From the NCBI RefSeq assembly GCF_900142965.1, contig NZ_FRCQ01000014.1:104634-168633 (forward strand): a stretch of DNA of 64,000 nucleotides. Reading direction: 5' to 3'. The notes beneath the pieces were generated by a model, which was not told the origin of the DNA, made no database searches, and saw nothing but the letters and a program-made list of their open reading frames with translations. Below, one piece after another: positions 50,984 to 61,211 of this stretch; position 1 is the first letter of the stretch, and each line of letters starts with the position of its first letter. Origin of the DNA: Rhizobacter sp. OV335. GTDB taxonomy: Bacteria > Pseudomonadota > Gammaproteobacteria > Burkholderiales > Burkholderiaceae_C. A program made the position numbers and the translations under genes.

Positions 50984-53284
50984 ATGGTCCATCCCACTTC
51001 AAAGCCGGGCGTCACCGCACGCCGCACCCTTGCCGCGTTGACGCTGGCCGTGGCCGCCGTGGCGGTTCACGCGGCCTATCCCGCATGGAAGGCCGACACC
51101 TTCTACCCGGCGGGCACCATCGTGTCGTACGCCGGGCACGACTACAAGGCCTGGGTCGCGCAGACCGACTACACCGGCACCGGCTGGAACCCGACGACGG
51201 CGAGCCTGTGGCAGGACCTCGGGCCGAGTGGCGGCACGCCGCCGGCACCTGCACCCGCACCGGCTCCTGTGCCCGCACCCGCCCCTGTGCCCCCTCCGGC
51301 ACCCGCCCCTGCACCGGCACCCACGCCTGCACCGGCTCCCGCGCCAGCACCTTCGCCTGCTCCGGCGCCCGCCCCTGCACCGGCCCCCGCGCCGGCTCCC
51401 GCACCCGCCCCGGTCGGCGCGCCCGCCAAGCCCACGCTGCAGATCCAGAACTACGACCACGCCGGCAACTTCCCGATCGTCTGGAACAAGTGGTGGGGCA
51501 TCAGCGGCACCACCTGGGAGCTCTATGAAGACGGCGTCAAGGTCCAGTCCGGCACGCTGGCCGATGTCGGCAATGCAGCGCAGACGGCGACCATCCAGAT
51601 CACCGGCAAGAAGCTCGGCCTCTACACCTACCAGCTGAAGCTGATCAACGCCGCCGGCGCCACGCTGAGCGATGCGGCGAGCACCACCGTCGGCAATGCC
51701 TCGCTGATCGGCATCAAGCAGTGGGACATCGGCGGCCAGTCGCTGCAGAGCACGCTCGCGGCCGGCTCGGTCACGCTCGACCTCAGCGTCGCCGGCGTCA
51801 CCTACCCGACCTTCACCGTCGCCTCCAACAACCCGAAGGTCGCGACCGTGTCGGTCAGCGGCAGCAAGCTCACCGTCAACGCGCTGAGCGCCGGCCGTGC
51901 CGGCATCCGCGTGCTCGACAACAACGGCAACGGCCGCTGGGTCGGCGTGCGGGTGAAGAAGCCCGACGGCAGCCTGCCCGGCCTGCCGGCGCACGTGTCG
52001 ATCGGCTCGGTGTCGGACGACGGCGCAAGCGCCCTCGCCAACTGGCAGAACTTCGGCAGCGGCGACCTCAACACCCGCGCCGACCTGCGCTACATCTACC
52101 TGAACGGCGGCGCCTCGGTGCCCGGCAATACCAGCTGGTGCACCTGGACGACGGTGCCGTGCTTCCGTGCGACCAACTTCATCCGCGAGTCGAAGAAGCT
52201 CGGCATGGTGCCGGTCTTCGTGTTCTACAACATCGCCGATGGCGGCGAGAGCTACCCGACCGACCTCGCCCACATCCAGGACGCGACCTACATGTCGGCC
52301 TACTTCAAGGACTGGGTCAAGACCATCGACATCGCGAACACCGAGGCCGGCGACGACCCGGTGGGCTATGTGATCGAGCCGGATTTCATCGGCTACATGA
52401 TGCAGAACTCCGGGCTGCAGCCGTCGCAGATCACCGCGCGCGTCGACCAGGCCTATGCCGCGGGCGTGCTCACCGCGAGCGACCCGCAGTTTCCGAACAC
52501 GCTCGAGGGCCTCGTCAAGGCGGTCAACTACATCGTGCAGAAGCGCAGCCGCAACGCGTGGTACGGCTGGCAGATCAATATCTGGAGCGATGCGCAGAGT
52601 GGTGCCTCGACCAACGGCCTGATGCACATCACCGACACCGCCGAGAAGGGCTGGAGCGCCGGCCGGCCGTTCATCGCCGCCAGCGCGCAGCGCGTCGCGA
52701 ACTACTACAACGCGGCCGGCATCACGAGCTACGGCGCGAGCTTCATCTCGTTCGACAAGTACGGCTACGACGGTGGCGCGGCCGGCAACGCGAAGTGGCA
52801 GTTCAACGCCGACCACTGGAACAACTACCTGTACTACGTGCAGACGCTGAACGCCGCGCTGAAGAAGCCGGTGGTGCTGTGGCAGTTGCCGGCCGGCCAC
52901 GTGAACGGCTCGGTCGGCACCAACCCTGCCACCGGCGCGCCGTTCGCGACGCTGAACAACACCACCAGCCGGCACTACGAGGACACCGCGCCGACGTACT
53001 TCTTCGGCGACACCTTCACCGCGACGCCGAGCATCTTCGCCGCGAGCTACTACAAGACCAATGCGGCCGGCGACCCGAAGGTCACGTCCAACGGCGCGCA
53101 GATCACCTGGGGCAGCCACCTGCAGGAGGCGAAGAACGCCGGCGTGGTGTCGCTGATGTTCGGTGCCGGCGTCGGTGACTCCACCGACAACATCGGCCTC
53201 GGCAACCTGCCGTTGACCGATGACCGCTGGTGGCTCGTCAAGGCGAACCGCTACCTGCAGGGCGCGGTCGTGCCGCTGCCCTGA
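50984..53284 (+). CDS. secreted CBM5/12 modular protein, possible glycoside hydrolase
   Basis: This 766-residue exported protein has a signal peptide (TLAALTLAVAAVAVHAAYPA). A CBM5/12 (chitin/cellulose-binding) domain follows (about 25-82: YPAWKADTFYPAGTIVSYAG, ending LWQDLGPSG). Then come a 58-residue Pro-Ala linker, an FN3-like domain as in chitinase A N-termini (about 147-245: HAGNFPIVWNKWWGISGTTW), an Ig-like domain (about 250-330) and a large C-terminal domain (about 340-766). That domain has conserved-looking acidic stretches (GYVIEPDFIGYMM, SFISFDKYGYDG) and could be a barrel hydrolase, but the family is not recognised. The 3' end overlaps the convergent MFS gene by 47 bp. Confidence 0.78.
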   Translation: MVHPTSKPGVTARRTLAALTLAVAAVAVHAAYPAWKADTFYPAGTIVSYAGHDYKAWVAQTDYTGTGWNPTTASLWQDLGPSGGTPPAPAPAPAPVPAPAPVPPPAPAPAPAPTPAPAPAPAPSPAPAPAPAPAPAPAPAPAPVGAPAKPTLQIQNYDHAGNFPIVWNKWWGISGTTWELYEDGVKVQSGTLADVGNAAQTATIQITGKKLGLYTYQLKLINAAGATLSDAASTTVGNASLIGIKQWDIGGQSLQSTLAAGSVTLDLSVAGVTYPTFTVASNNPKVATVSVSGSKLTVNALSAGRAGIRVLDNNGNGRWVGVRVKKPDGSLPGLPAHVSIGSVSDDGASALANWQNFGSGDLNTRADLRYIYLNGGASVPGNTSWCTWTTVPCFRATNFIRESKKLGMVPVFVFYNIADGGESYPTDLAHIQDATYMSAYFKDWVKTIDIANTEAGDDPVGYVIEPDFIGYMMQNSGLQPSQITARVDQAYAAGVLTASDPQFPNTLEGLVKAVNYIVQKRSRNAWYGWQINIWSDAQSGASTNGLMHITDTAEKGWSAGRPFIAASAQRVANYYNAAGITSYGASFISFDKYGYDGGAAGNAKWQFNADHWNNYLYYVQTLNAALKKPVVLWQLPAGHVNGSVGTNPATGAPFATLNNTTSRHYEDTAPTYFFGDTFTATPSIFAASYYKTNAAGDPKVTSNGAQITWGSHLQEAKNAGVVSLMFGAGVGDSTDNIGLGNLPLTDDRWWLVKANRYLQGAVVPLP
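51239..51412 (+). repeat. Pro-Ala linker-coding repeat
   Basis: These 174 bases encode 58 residues made of Pro-Ala dipeptides with a few Val, Thr and Ser. The DNA is built from near-repeats of GCACCTGCACCC-type units. Such linkers separate carbohydrate-binding and catalytic domains; the run is long and likely prone to length change. Confidence 0.9.
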
Positions 53285-54419
53285 TCACCAGCAGTGCCAG
53301 CAACAGCGCCGCGGCCGTCACCGCGAAAGCAGCGCTGAGCCAGGGCACGGCGCCGGCCTCGTCGCCCTCGACGATGAACGACGCCATCAGCGGCCCGAAG
53401 GCGCTGCCCAGCAGCTGGGCGGCCGGCACCAGCCCGGCCAGCCGGCCGCTGGTGTCGGCCCCGAAGGCCAGGCCGATGTGGAACGGCAGCATGAACATCC
53501 ACACGAAGCCGAACACCGCGCAGCCGATCGCGAAATCGACGGTGCGCCCTGGCGGCAGCGCGTGCAGCGTCACCATTACCGCGACCAGCAGCGCCGAACA
53601 GGCGACCAGCGTCGGCCGCACCGGCAACCGCCCGACCGCGAACGCGGCGATGCTGCCGCCGATCACCTGCATCACCAGCACGCCGGCGATCAGCGTCTGC
53701 GCGGCCTTCGCGTCGAAACCCGCCGCCTTGCCCAGCGGCTCGAGGTAGGCCCAGAACGCCCCGAGCGTGGCCAGCTGCAGGAAGGCCACCGCCAGCGGCA
53801 GCAGCGTCGGCACCGACCAGCGAAAGCCCGACACCGCCGGCAGCGCCAGCGGCGCGAGCCGCGCCGGCTGACGGAAGGCCAGCACGCAGGGCAGCAGCGT
53901 CAGCACGGCGAGTGCCGCGAAACCGCCCTGCCACCCGGCGCGCGGAATCACCGCATGGGCCAGCAGCGCGCCGAGCGCCGCCTGCGCGATCGTCTGCACG
54001 ACGAAGAAGATGCCGCCGAGCCGCGCCGGGTTGGCGTGGCGCACGATCACGCCGGTCGTGCCCCAGACCAGCACGCCCTCGGCCAGGCCGGCGGCGGCGC
54101 GCACCGCCGTCATCGCCGCGTCGCCCGAGGCGCGCATCGTCAGCAGGTCGAGGCATGCGGCCAGCAGCGCGGCGACCAGCGTGATGCGCCGCAACTGCGC
54201 ACCCGGCAGCAGCGCATCGCCGAGCGCGACGCCGAGGCCCAGCATGATGATCTCGGCCATCGCGACGATGCCGACGCCCTCCAGGCTCACCTGTTTCGCG
54301 TCGACCAGCTCGCCCAGCAGGATCGGCTGCACGCCGATCATCAGCACGGCGATGGTGCCGACGGCCAGCGCCGCGGCGACCTGGCGGGTGGGCATCGGCG
54401 GGGCGTCGTTCGCGGGCAT
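53238..54419 (-). CDS. MFS transporter
   Basis: This 393-residue inner membrane protein has twelve hydrophobic helices and the sugar-efflux/DHA1 group layout: VAAALAVGTIAVLMIGVQPI at the start and GTTGVIVRHANPARLGGIFF in the middle. It is the last gene of the leftward operon from 60254 and would import the substrate of the kinase and aldolase, or export a product. The last 47 bp overlap the 3' end of the convergent CBM5/12 gene. The start at 54419 is 39 bp after the aldolase-like gene. Confidence 0.88.
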   Translation of the reverse strand: MPANDAPPMPTRQVAAALAVGTIAVLMIGVQPILLGELVDAKQVSLEGVGIVAMAEIIMLGLGVALGDALLPGAQLRRITLVAALLAACLDLLTMRASGDAAMTAVRAAAGLAEGVLVWGTTGVIVRHANPARLGGIFFVVQTIAQAALGALLAHAVIPRAGWQGGFAALAVLTLLPCVLAFRQPARLAPLALPAVSGFRWSVPTLLPLAVAFLQLATLGAFWAYLEPLGKAAGFDAKAAQTLIAGVLVMQVIGGSIAAFAVGRLPVRPTLVACSALLVAVMVTLHALPPGRTVDFAIGCAVFGFVWMFMLPFHIGLAFGADTSGRLAGLVPAAQLLGSAFGPLMASFIVEGDEAGAVPWLSAAFAVTAAALLLALLVIRAAARPRPAGSGSP

Positions 54420-54458
54420 GCGGGGCTCTCCTCGTGTGGTTGCGCGGCCTTTGGCCGG

Positions 54459-55097
54459 TCAGTATCCCTTGCTCTCTTCGGGCAGCAGGCCTTGCGCGAA
54501 GCGGGCTTCGGCCCGCGATGCATCCTTGCGCATGCGGCCGTTGGCGATCCACCGCACCCACCACGGCAACGCGTGCACGCGGCCACCGGCGGCCACCGCG
54601 AGCACATGCGCCTTGGCGCATTTCTCGAACAGCTCGGCGTTCAGCGCGAGGCGCGTCGCGGTCGTGCCCAGGCACAGCGGCCGGCCTTGCAGCAGCAGCA
54701 CGTTGCCACGCCGTTGCAGTGAGCGTGCCAGGGTGCCCAGCGACGTGGCGGGAGCCATCGGGCCGAGGTGGCGGGCCTGTTCGTCGAACAGCTGCGGCAT
54801 CGTGCCGCCGAAGTCGGCGAGCGCAACGCCGAACGACCCGCCACCCCATCCGATGGCCCCCACGTCAGGGCGTGCGCGGTAGACCGCGGCATGGGCGCCC
54901 TCTTCCCCTCCTTCGTTGTCTTGAGGCCGCAGCGGCAGCCGGCGTGGTGCCGCGTCACGCACCGTGCCGAACCACATCGCCGCCGTGGCCGGCACGCGCA
55001 GCGACAGGCTCGCGCCCTCGCCGCCCAGCAGGTGCTTCAACTCCAGGCGTTCGCGCAACTGCAGCCATTGCGTGCGCAGGATCTCGTCGGTGTTCAT
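54459..55097 (-). CDS. class II aldolase-like protein lacking metal ligands
   Basis: This 212-residue protein has the class II aldolase/adducin fold: LLGGEGASLSLRVPATAAMW where the phosphate-binding loop lies and HAAVYRARPDVGAIGWGGGS where the zinc HxH motif is expected. The pair His-x-His is replaced by about Gly83-Trp-Gly85, and the third ligand position reads LLLQGRPLC instead of LxNHGxL. Catalysis by the usual zinc mechanism is therefore unlikely. It may be a regulatory or structural partner of the intact aldolase three genes upstream in the operon, or act on a different chemistry. The gap to the aminotransferase is 15 bp. Confidence 0.78.
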   Translation of the reverse strand: MNTDEILRTQWLQLRERLELKHLLGGEGASLSLRVPATAAMWFGTVRDAAPRRLPLRPQDNEGGEEGAHAAVYRARPDVGAIGWGGGSFGVALADFGGTMPQLFDEQARHLGPMAPATSLGTLARSLQRRGNVLLLQGRPLCLGTTATRLALNAELFEKCAKAHVLAVAAGGRVHALPWWVRWIANGRMRKDASRAEARFAQGLLPEESKGY

Positions 55098-55112
55098 CGC
55101 ATCAGGCTCGCG

Positions 55113-56602
<1,490 letters not shown>

Positions 56603-56606
<4 letters not shown>

Positions 56607-57295
56607 GGTGCAGGTCTGTTCTTAGTCGCGAGGTGGATGGCATCGGCGAGCTCGGCATCGAGCCACGCGAAGACATCGCGCTGGGCCGGATCGGCGGTTG
56701 CGTCGACCTCGGCGCGCGCCGCGATGCGCTGCCGCAGGTGCATGCAGGCCAGCGTCTCCAGGTCTTCGACGGCCTGCACAGCGGCCTCGGGGCTGGGGCC
56801 GCAGCACAGCACGCCGTGGTTCAGCATCAGCCAGGCGTGGGTGTCGGGGCGCAGGCTGCGCGCCAGCCGGGCCACGAGCCACGAGGTGCCCGAGGGCGCA
56901 TAGCCGACGACCGGCACCGAGCGCCCGAGCGATTGCCGCCACGGCCCGTCGGGCACCTCAAGTGGCTGCCCGAGCAGCGCGCAGGCGCTGGCGATCGGCT
57001 GGTGCGTATGGATGCTGCACTGCACGTCGGGCCGCGCATGCAGCACGCGCGCATGCAGGCCGGTCTCGACCGACGGCGGCTTCGTGCCTTCGAGCGGCGC
57101 GAGGTCGGCCAGGCGCAGCACGCACACATCGGCGGCCGTCATCGTCAGGTAGTCGGTGGCCGACGGCGTCACCGCGATGCGCTCGGCATCGATGCGCAAC
57201 GCGATGTTGCCGCCGGTGCCGGCCAGGTAGCCGCGCAGCGACAGCTCGACGCACAGGTCGACGACGGTCTGGCGAACGAGCGCGGTGCCGCTCAT
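56603..57295 (-). CDS. class II aldolase, fuculose-phosphate aldolase-like
   Basis: This 230-residue enzyme has a full active site: the GTGGNIALR phosphate loop (near residue 26), the zinc pair in CSIHTHQPIA (near 91-100) and the third ligand in LMLNHGVLCCG (near 155). It would cleave a sugar phosphate to dihydroxyacetone phosphate plus an aldehyde. The ATG at 57295 overlaps the kinase stop by four bases, so the kinase product is the likely substrate. The size matches the L-fuculose/L-ribulose phosphate group. Confidence 0.9.
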
Positions 57296-58881
57296 GCCGC
57301 GGCCCCTTGCGGTGCGTTCAGCCGGTGGTAGAGCGGCGCGAGGCGCTTGTGCACCTCCTTGAAGGTCTCGAACTTGTCGCCGTACAGGCGGCGCAGCGCA
57401 CTCGCCGGCTCGTAGGTGCGGCGCGTGCGGCGCAGCGCGGCCAGGTCGGCGAACTGCAGCGCGCCGATGCCGACCCACGCGATGCTGGCGGCGCCGATCG
57501 CATTGGCCTGGATCGCGTTCTCCAGCTGGCGGATCGGCTGGCCGGTGACGTCGGCCATGATCTGGCACCACACGTCCGACTGCGCGCCGCCGCCGACCGC
57601 GGTGACGGTGGCCACGTCCCGGCCCAGCAGCCGCGCGAACGGCTCCAGCATCCAGCGCGTGTTCAGCGCCACGCCTTCCAGGAAGGCCCGGAAGATGTCC
57701 TCGCGCGAATGCTCCAGCGACAGGTTCAGCAGCCCGGCGCGCAGCCGCGGGTCATCGACCGGCGTGCGCTCGCCGTGCAGCCACGGCGTGTACAGCAGGC
57801 CGCGTGCGCCCGGCGGCACGCGCGCGGCGATGCGGTTCAGCAGCTCGTAGACCGCAGGGTGTTCTTCGTCGCCGGCGAGCTCGTCCGGGTGGTACAGGAT
57901 GCGGTCGCGCAGGAAGGACAGGTTCGCGCCCGCGGTCGACTGCAGCGCCATCGCGAGGTAGCGCCCGTCGACCGCGCACGGCACCGCGGCGATCTTGTGG
58001 CGCACGTCGGTCTTCATCGCCGGCACATGCGCGCCCAGCCACGACGAGGTGCCGAGGTACAGGTGCGTCTGGTAGTCGGCGACCGCCGCACCGACCGCGA
58101 CGGCCGAGGTGTCGATCGCCCCGCCGACCACCACCGTCTTCGGATCGAGCCCGAGCGCCAGCGCGACGCCGGGCAGCAGCGGGCCCAGCACCTCGGTCGA
58201 GCGCACGATCTCGGGCAGCTTGTCGGCGTCGACGCCGAGCAGGCGCAGCAGGCCGGCGTCGTAGCGCACGTGGTGCGAGTCGCGGTTGTCGGTGACCCAG
58301 CTGGTGAGCGCCGAATCCTGCGTGGCGCAGAAGCGGCCGGTCAGGCGCAGGTTCAGGTAGTCGGGCACGTTGAGGAACTTGTGCGTGCGGGCGCAGCGCT
58401 CCGGCTCGTGGTCGTGCAGCCACGCGATGTGGCCGGCCGAATCGCGGCCCGACAGCGACGGCGCGCCGCCGCTCAGCCGCAGCCAGCGCCACAGCCTCAG
58501 CGGCCCGTAGCCTTCGATGTTGAGGCCGCGGCCGCGGGCGCGGCGGGCGATGGCATCGGCACCGCGCGCATCGAGCCAGGTCATTGCACGGCCGATCGGC
58601 TGGCCGGCGCTGTCGACGCACACCGTTCCCTCGGTCTGCGCCGAGCAGCACACCGCGACCACGCGGCGGCGCAGGCGCTCATCGGCCAGCAGCTCGCCGG
58701 CCGCCGCGATGAACGCGGCCCACCAGTCGTGCGGATCCTGCTCGGCCGCGGCGCCCTGCACATGCAAGGGCACCGCGCGGAAGGCCCAGGCCTGCACCGT
58801 GCCGTCGATCGCCACCAGCGCGCATTTGCAGCCGGAGGTGCCGAGGTCGACCGCGAGCACCAGCCGTTCGTCAATCGTCAT
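57292..58881 (-). CDS. FGGY family carbohydrate kinase
   Basis: This 529-residue kinase has the actin-like ATPase layout of xylulokinase and glycerol kinase: LAVDLGTSGCKCALVAIDG at the start, TWLDARGADAIARRA, GGAIDTSAVAVGAAVADYQ and the adenosine motif VGGGAQSDVWCQIMADVTGQ. Phosphorylation of a ketose or polyol is expected; the aldolase behind it would then split the product. It lies 13 bp after the porin gene. The exact sugar cannot be told. Confidence 0.9.
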   Translation of the reverse strand: MTIDERLVLAVDLGTSGCKCALVAIDGTVQAWAFRAVPLHVQGAAAEQDPHDWWAAFIAAAGELLADERLRRRVVAVCCSAQTEGTVCVDSAGQPIGRAMTWLDARGADAIARRARGRGLNIEGYGPLRLWRWLRLSGGAPSLSGRDSAGHIAWLHDHEPERCARTHKFLNVPDYLNLRLTGRFCATQDSALTSWVTDNRDSHHVRYDAGLLRLLGVDADKLPEIVRSTEVLGPLLPGVALALGLDPKTVVVGGAIDTSAVAVGAAVADYQTHLYLGTSSWLGAHVPAMKTDVRHKIAAVPCAVDGRYLAMALQSTAGANLSFLRDRILYHPDELAGDEEHPAVYELLNRIAARVPPGARGLLYTPWLHGERTPVDDPRLRAGLLNLSLEHSREDIFRAFLEGVALNTRWMLEPFARLLGRDVATVTAVGGGAQSDVWCQIMADVTGQPIRQLENAIQANAIGAASIAWVGIGALQFADLAALRRTRRTYEPASALRRLYGDKFETFKEVHKRLAPLYHRLNAPQGAAA

Positions 58882-58894
58882 CTCGTGGTCGTGC

Positions 58895-59785
58895 TCAGAA
58901 CTTGCGCGAGACCGTCACGAAGAACTTGTTGTTGTCGGTGGCCTTCAGCTCGTCGCCGTCCTGGGCGAGGTAGAGCTCGCGCACGCGGGTGTGCGTGGTG
59001 ACCCAGTCGGCGCTCCATTCGAAGCCCCAGCGCTTGTGCGTGATGCCGATGCGGTAATCCGAGAAGTTCGCTTCCTTGAAGTTCTCGATCTTCTGGTAGC
59101 CGGCGTGCAAGTTCAGCGTGGTGGCCGGGTCGAGGTGGTGCTTGTAATCGAGGTCGTAGAGCCAGCTGCCACGCGAGTTGTTGTCGCCGCGGGCGTAGCA
59201 CTCGAGGCCGGCGGTCGGGTCGGGCATCAGCGCGAGCATGGTGCCGCAGACACCACCGGTGTCGGCGCCGCGGTAGGTCTTCGAGATCACGTTCAGCACG
59301 CGGCCTTCGATCGCGCCCCAGCCGACTTCGAGCACCGCGAACTGCGAGTTGTAGTTGGTGCTGCGGACATCCGTCGGCACGAAGTTCTCGAAATCGAAGC
59401 CGTGCGGCGCATCGAACCTGGCGCCGGGGAACAGCTCGGCAGCCAGGCCGAGACCGAAGTGCCAGCCCTCCGGGTCACCGAAGCGGTAGCCGGCACCCAG
59501 CGTGATGCCGAAGCCGTCGCCCTGCAGGAACTGCTTCTTGCTGACCGACGAGAACTCGATGAGCCCGATCACGCCGCTCTCGTGCGCGGCCTGCACGCTG
59601 AGCTTGATGCCCGGCTTGTTGAGCGAATCCGAGACGCCGCGGGTGCGCTGGTCGGAGGTGACGCGCACCTCGGTGTCGACGGCGTAGCTGGCCGTCTGGC
59701 TGTCGGCCGCGAAGGCCGGCGCGGTGATGGCAAGCAGCATCAGGCCGATGGGCACCGGCGGCCGGCTGAACAAGGTCGGTTGCAT
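58895..59785 (-). CDS. TorF-like outer membrane porin
   Basis: This 296-residue outer membrane protein has a signal peptide (VPIGLMLLAITAPAFAADSQ), amphipathic beta strands throughout and a terminal Phe (FVTVSRKF). VDTEVRVTSDQRTRGVSDSL matches the 'TSDYRFRGIS' start of the TorF/gcw_chp family. It should let the operon's substrate cross the outer membrane. Two Cys residues (near 190-205) may form a loop disulfide. The gap to DUF2147 is 37 bp. Confidence 0.82.
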   Translation of the reverse strand: MQPTLFSRPPVPIGLMLLAITAPAFAADSQTASYAVDTEVRVTSDQRTRGVSDSLNKPGIKLSVQAAHESGVIGLIEFSSVSKKQFLQGDGFGITLGAGYRFGDPEGWHFGLGLAAELFPGARFDAPHGFDFENFVPTDVRSTNYNSQFAVLEVGWGAIEGRVLNVISKTYRGADTGGVCGTMLALMPDPTAGLECYARGDNNSRGSWLYDLDYKHHLDPATTLNLHAGYQKIENFKEANFSDYRIGITHKRWGFEWSADWVTTHTRVRELYLAQDGDELKATDNNKFFVTVSRKF

Positions 59786-59822
59786 GGGCGTCTCCAGGGG
59801 TGGGGGTTGAAGCGGATCGGGA

Positions 59823-60254
59823 TCAGGGTTTGCAGACCGGCGTGTCGGGCAGTGCCGTCACGCGCTTGAGCTGCTCGGTCTGGCCGAGCACCTCGACGCC
59901 GACGAAGGCGCGGATGTGGAGATCGCCCGACTTGATGCGCAGCACGCCCTTGTATTTCTTCTTGTCGCGCGGGTCGTAGACCCAGCCGTCGCGCCAGGCG
60001 TCGGCGTCGTAGCGCTCGAGCTGCGCGATCAGCACGCCGCAGGTGTCGGCCGAGGTGCCGGCGTCCTTGTCCCAGACGATGCGGCCGCACAGCGCGGCAG
60101 GCCGATCGGCGCAAGGCTTGAACTCGATCACGGCGTCTTTCTCGGCGGTCTGCCACAGGCCCTTCGCGTCGTCGGGGCCGGCCGCCATGGCGGACAGCAC
60201 CAGCAAGCTCAACATCACGCCCGTGACCCACTCAACGCAAGACATCCACTTCAT
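59823..60254 (-). CDS. DUF2147 exported protein
   Basis: This 143-residue protein has a signal peptide (VTGVMLSLLVLSAMAAG) and the DUF2147 pattern: GLWQTAEKDAVIEFKPCADR, LCGRIVWDKDAG, WRDGWVYDPRDKKKYKGVLR and a closing LGQTEQLKRVT. It is a small lipocalin-like periplasmic protein; DUF2147 members are of unknown role. It is the first gene of the leftward operon and faces the TetR gene across 113 bp of control DNA. Confidence 0.88.
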   Translation of the reverse strand: MKWMSCVEWVTGVMLSLLVLSAMAAGPDDAKGLWQTAEKDAVIEFKPCADRPAALCGRIVWDKDAGTSADTCGVLIAQLERYDADAWRDGWVYDPRDKKKYKGVLRIKSGDLHIRAFVGVEVLGQTEQLKRVTALPDTPVCKP

Positions 60255-60288
60255 GTCGCCGCCCTCAGTCAGTAGTCATCGCTAGTTT

Positions 60289-60302
60289 ATAGTCATGACT
60301 AT
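60289..60302. promoter_or_regulatory. palindromic operator between the operon and its TetR gene
   Basis: ATAGTCATGACTAT is a perfect 14-bp palindrome; a further half-site TAGTCAT lies at 60273-60279. It overlaps TATAGT (60288-60293), a -10-like element for the TetR gene, and lies 34 bp before the DUF2147 start. TetR proteins bind such sites, so control of both directions is likely. Confidence 0.6.
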
Positions 60303-60367
60303 CGTTTTGTCACCCACTTGATCGACCTTCGATCACCGGACAATCCCTGAGCCACCTGCCCACCACG

Positions 60368-61063
60368 ATGCCGACACCCCGGAAGAACCAGCCCGCGCTG
60401 GCGACCAAGAAGCAGCCGGCGCAGCAGCGCGCGACCGACACCTACGAGCGCATCCTCGAAGTGACGGCGCAGACGCTGGCCGACGTGGGCATCGAGCGGC
60501 TGTCGACCAACCTGGTGTGCGAGCGCGCCGGGCTGACGCCGCCGGCGCTGTACCGCTACTTCCCCAACAAGTACGCGCTGCTGAGCGAGCTGGGACAGCG
60601 GCTGATGCAGGCGCAGAACGAGCGCATCGGCGACTGGATCTCGCCCGAGGTGCTGGCCGGGACGGCAGAGGACCTGGAGCGGGCACTCGAGGGGCTGATC
60701 CTTGCGACGCATGAAGCGACTGCGCAGACCGAAGGAGGCGTGTGGATCATGCGGGCGCTGCGCGCCGTGCCGGCGCTGCAGGAAGTGCGGCTCGCGTCAC
60801 ACGGCGCGGTGACGCGCGAGCAGGCGCAGATGCTGGCGAGCGTGCTGCCGGGGGCGGATGTGGCCGAGCTGCAGCTGGTCAGCCGGATCGTCGTGGAGCT
60901 GGTCTACGCGACGGTGGAGATGCTGTTCGATGAACCGCTCGATGCGACCGCTGTGGCGCGCACGGTGGCGGGGATGATCGCGAGTCATCTGGGGCGAGTG
61001 CGGCCGGTGGAGGTGGAAGCGCCCAAGCCGGCGAGGAAAAAGGCGGGACGCCGAGCTTCCTGA
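60368..61063 (+). CDS. TetR family transcriptional regulator
   Basis: This 231-residue regulator has an N-terminal helix-turn-helix (TYERILEVTAQTLADVGIER, then RAGLTPPALYRYFPNKYALL) and a long helical ligand domain. The N-terminal 20 residues are Lys/Gln/Pro-rich and the C-terminal 20 residues are Lys/Arg-rich. It is divergent from the seven-gene operon and probably represses it at the palindrome at 60289-60302. The ligand may be the pathway substrate. Confidence 0.92.
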   Translation: MPTPRKNQPALATKKQPAQQRATDTYERILEVTAQTLADVGIERLSTNLVCERAGLTPPALYRYFPNKYALLSELGQRLMQAQNERIGDWISPEVLAGTAEDLERALEGLILATHEATAQTEGGVWIMRALRAVPALQEVRLASHGAVTREQAQMLASVLPGADVAELQLVSRIVVELVYATVEMLFDEPLDATAVARTVAGMIASHLGRVRPVEVEAPKPARKKAGRRAS

Positions 61064-61172
61064 ATTCGGCGCGGCAGAGAAACTGGGCCGCTTCAATTGT
61101 GAAGAGAACTCCGGCTGAATATCCCACGCCGAGCAACTGTTCGACACTTTACCGCTGATTTTTTCTGCGCAA

Positions 61173-61193
61173 TCCTCCATCAAGGATGGAGGA
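61173..61193. terminator. hairpin between convergent genes
   Basis: TCCTCCATC and GATGGAGGA form a nine-base perfect stem with an AAG loop. It lies between the TetR gene and the leftward immunity gene and could end transcription from either side, although T-runs are short. Confidence 0.45.
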
Positions 61194-61211
61194 AGTTTCA
61201 CGCGTCAGGCG

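Noticed and set aside
51239..51412. Repetitive DNA that might be taken for a CRISPR or intergenic repeat
   Set aside because: It lies in frame inside a modular secreted protein and encodes a Pro-Ala linker; there are no unique spacers.
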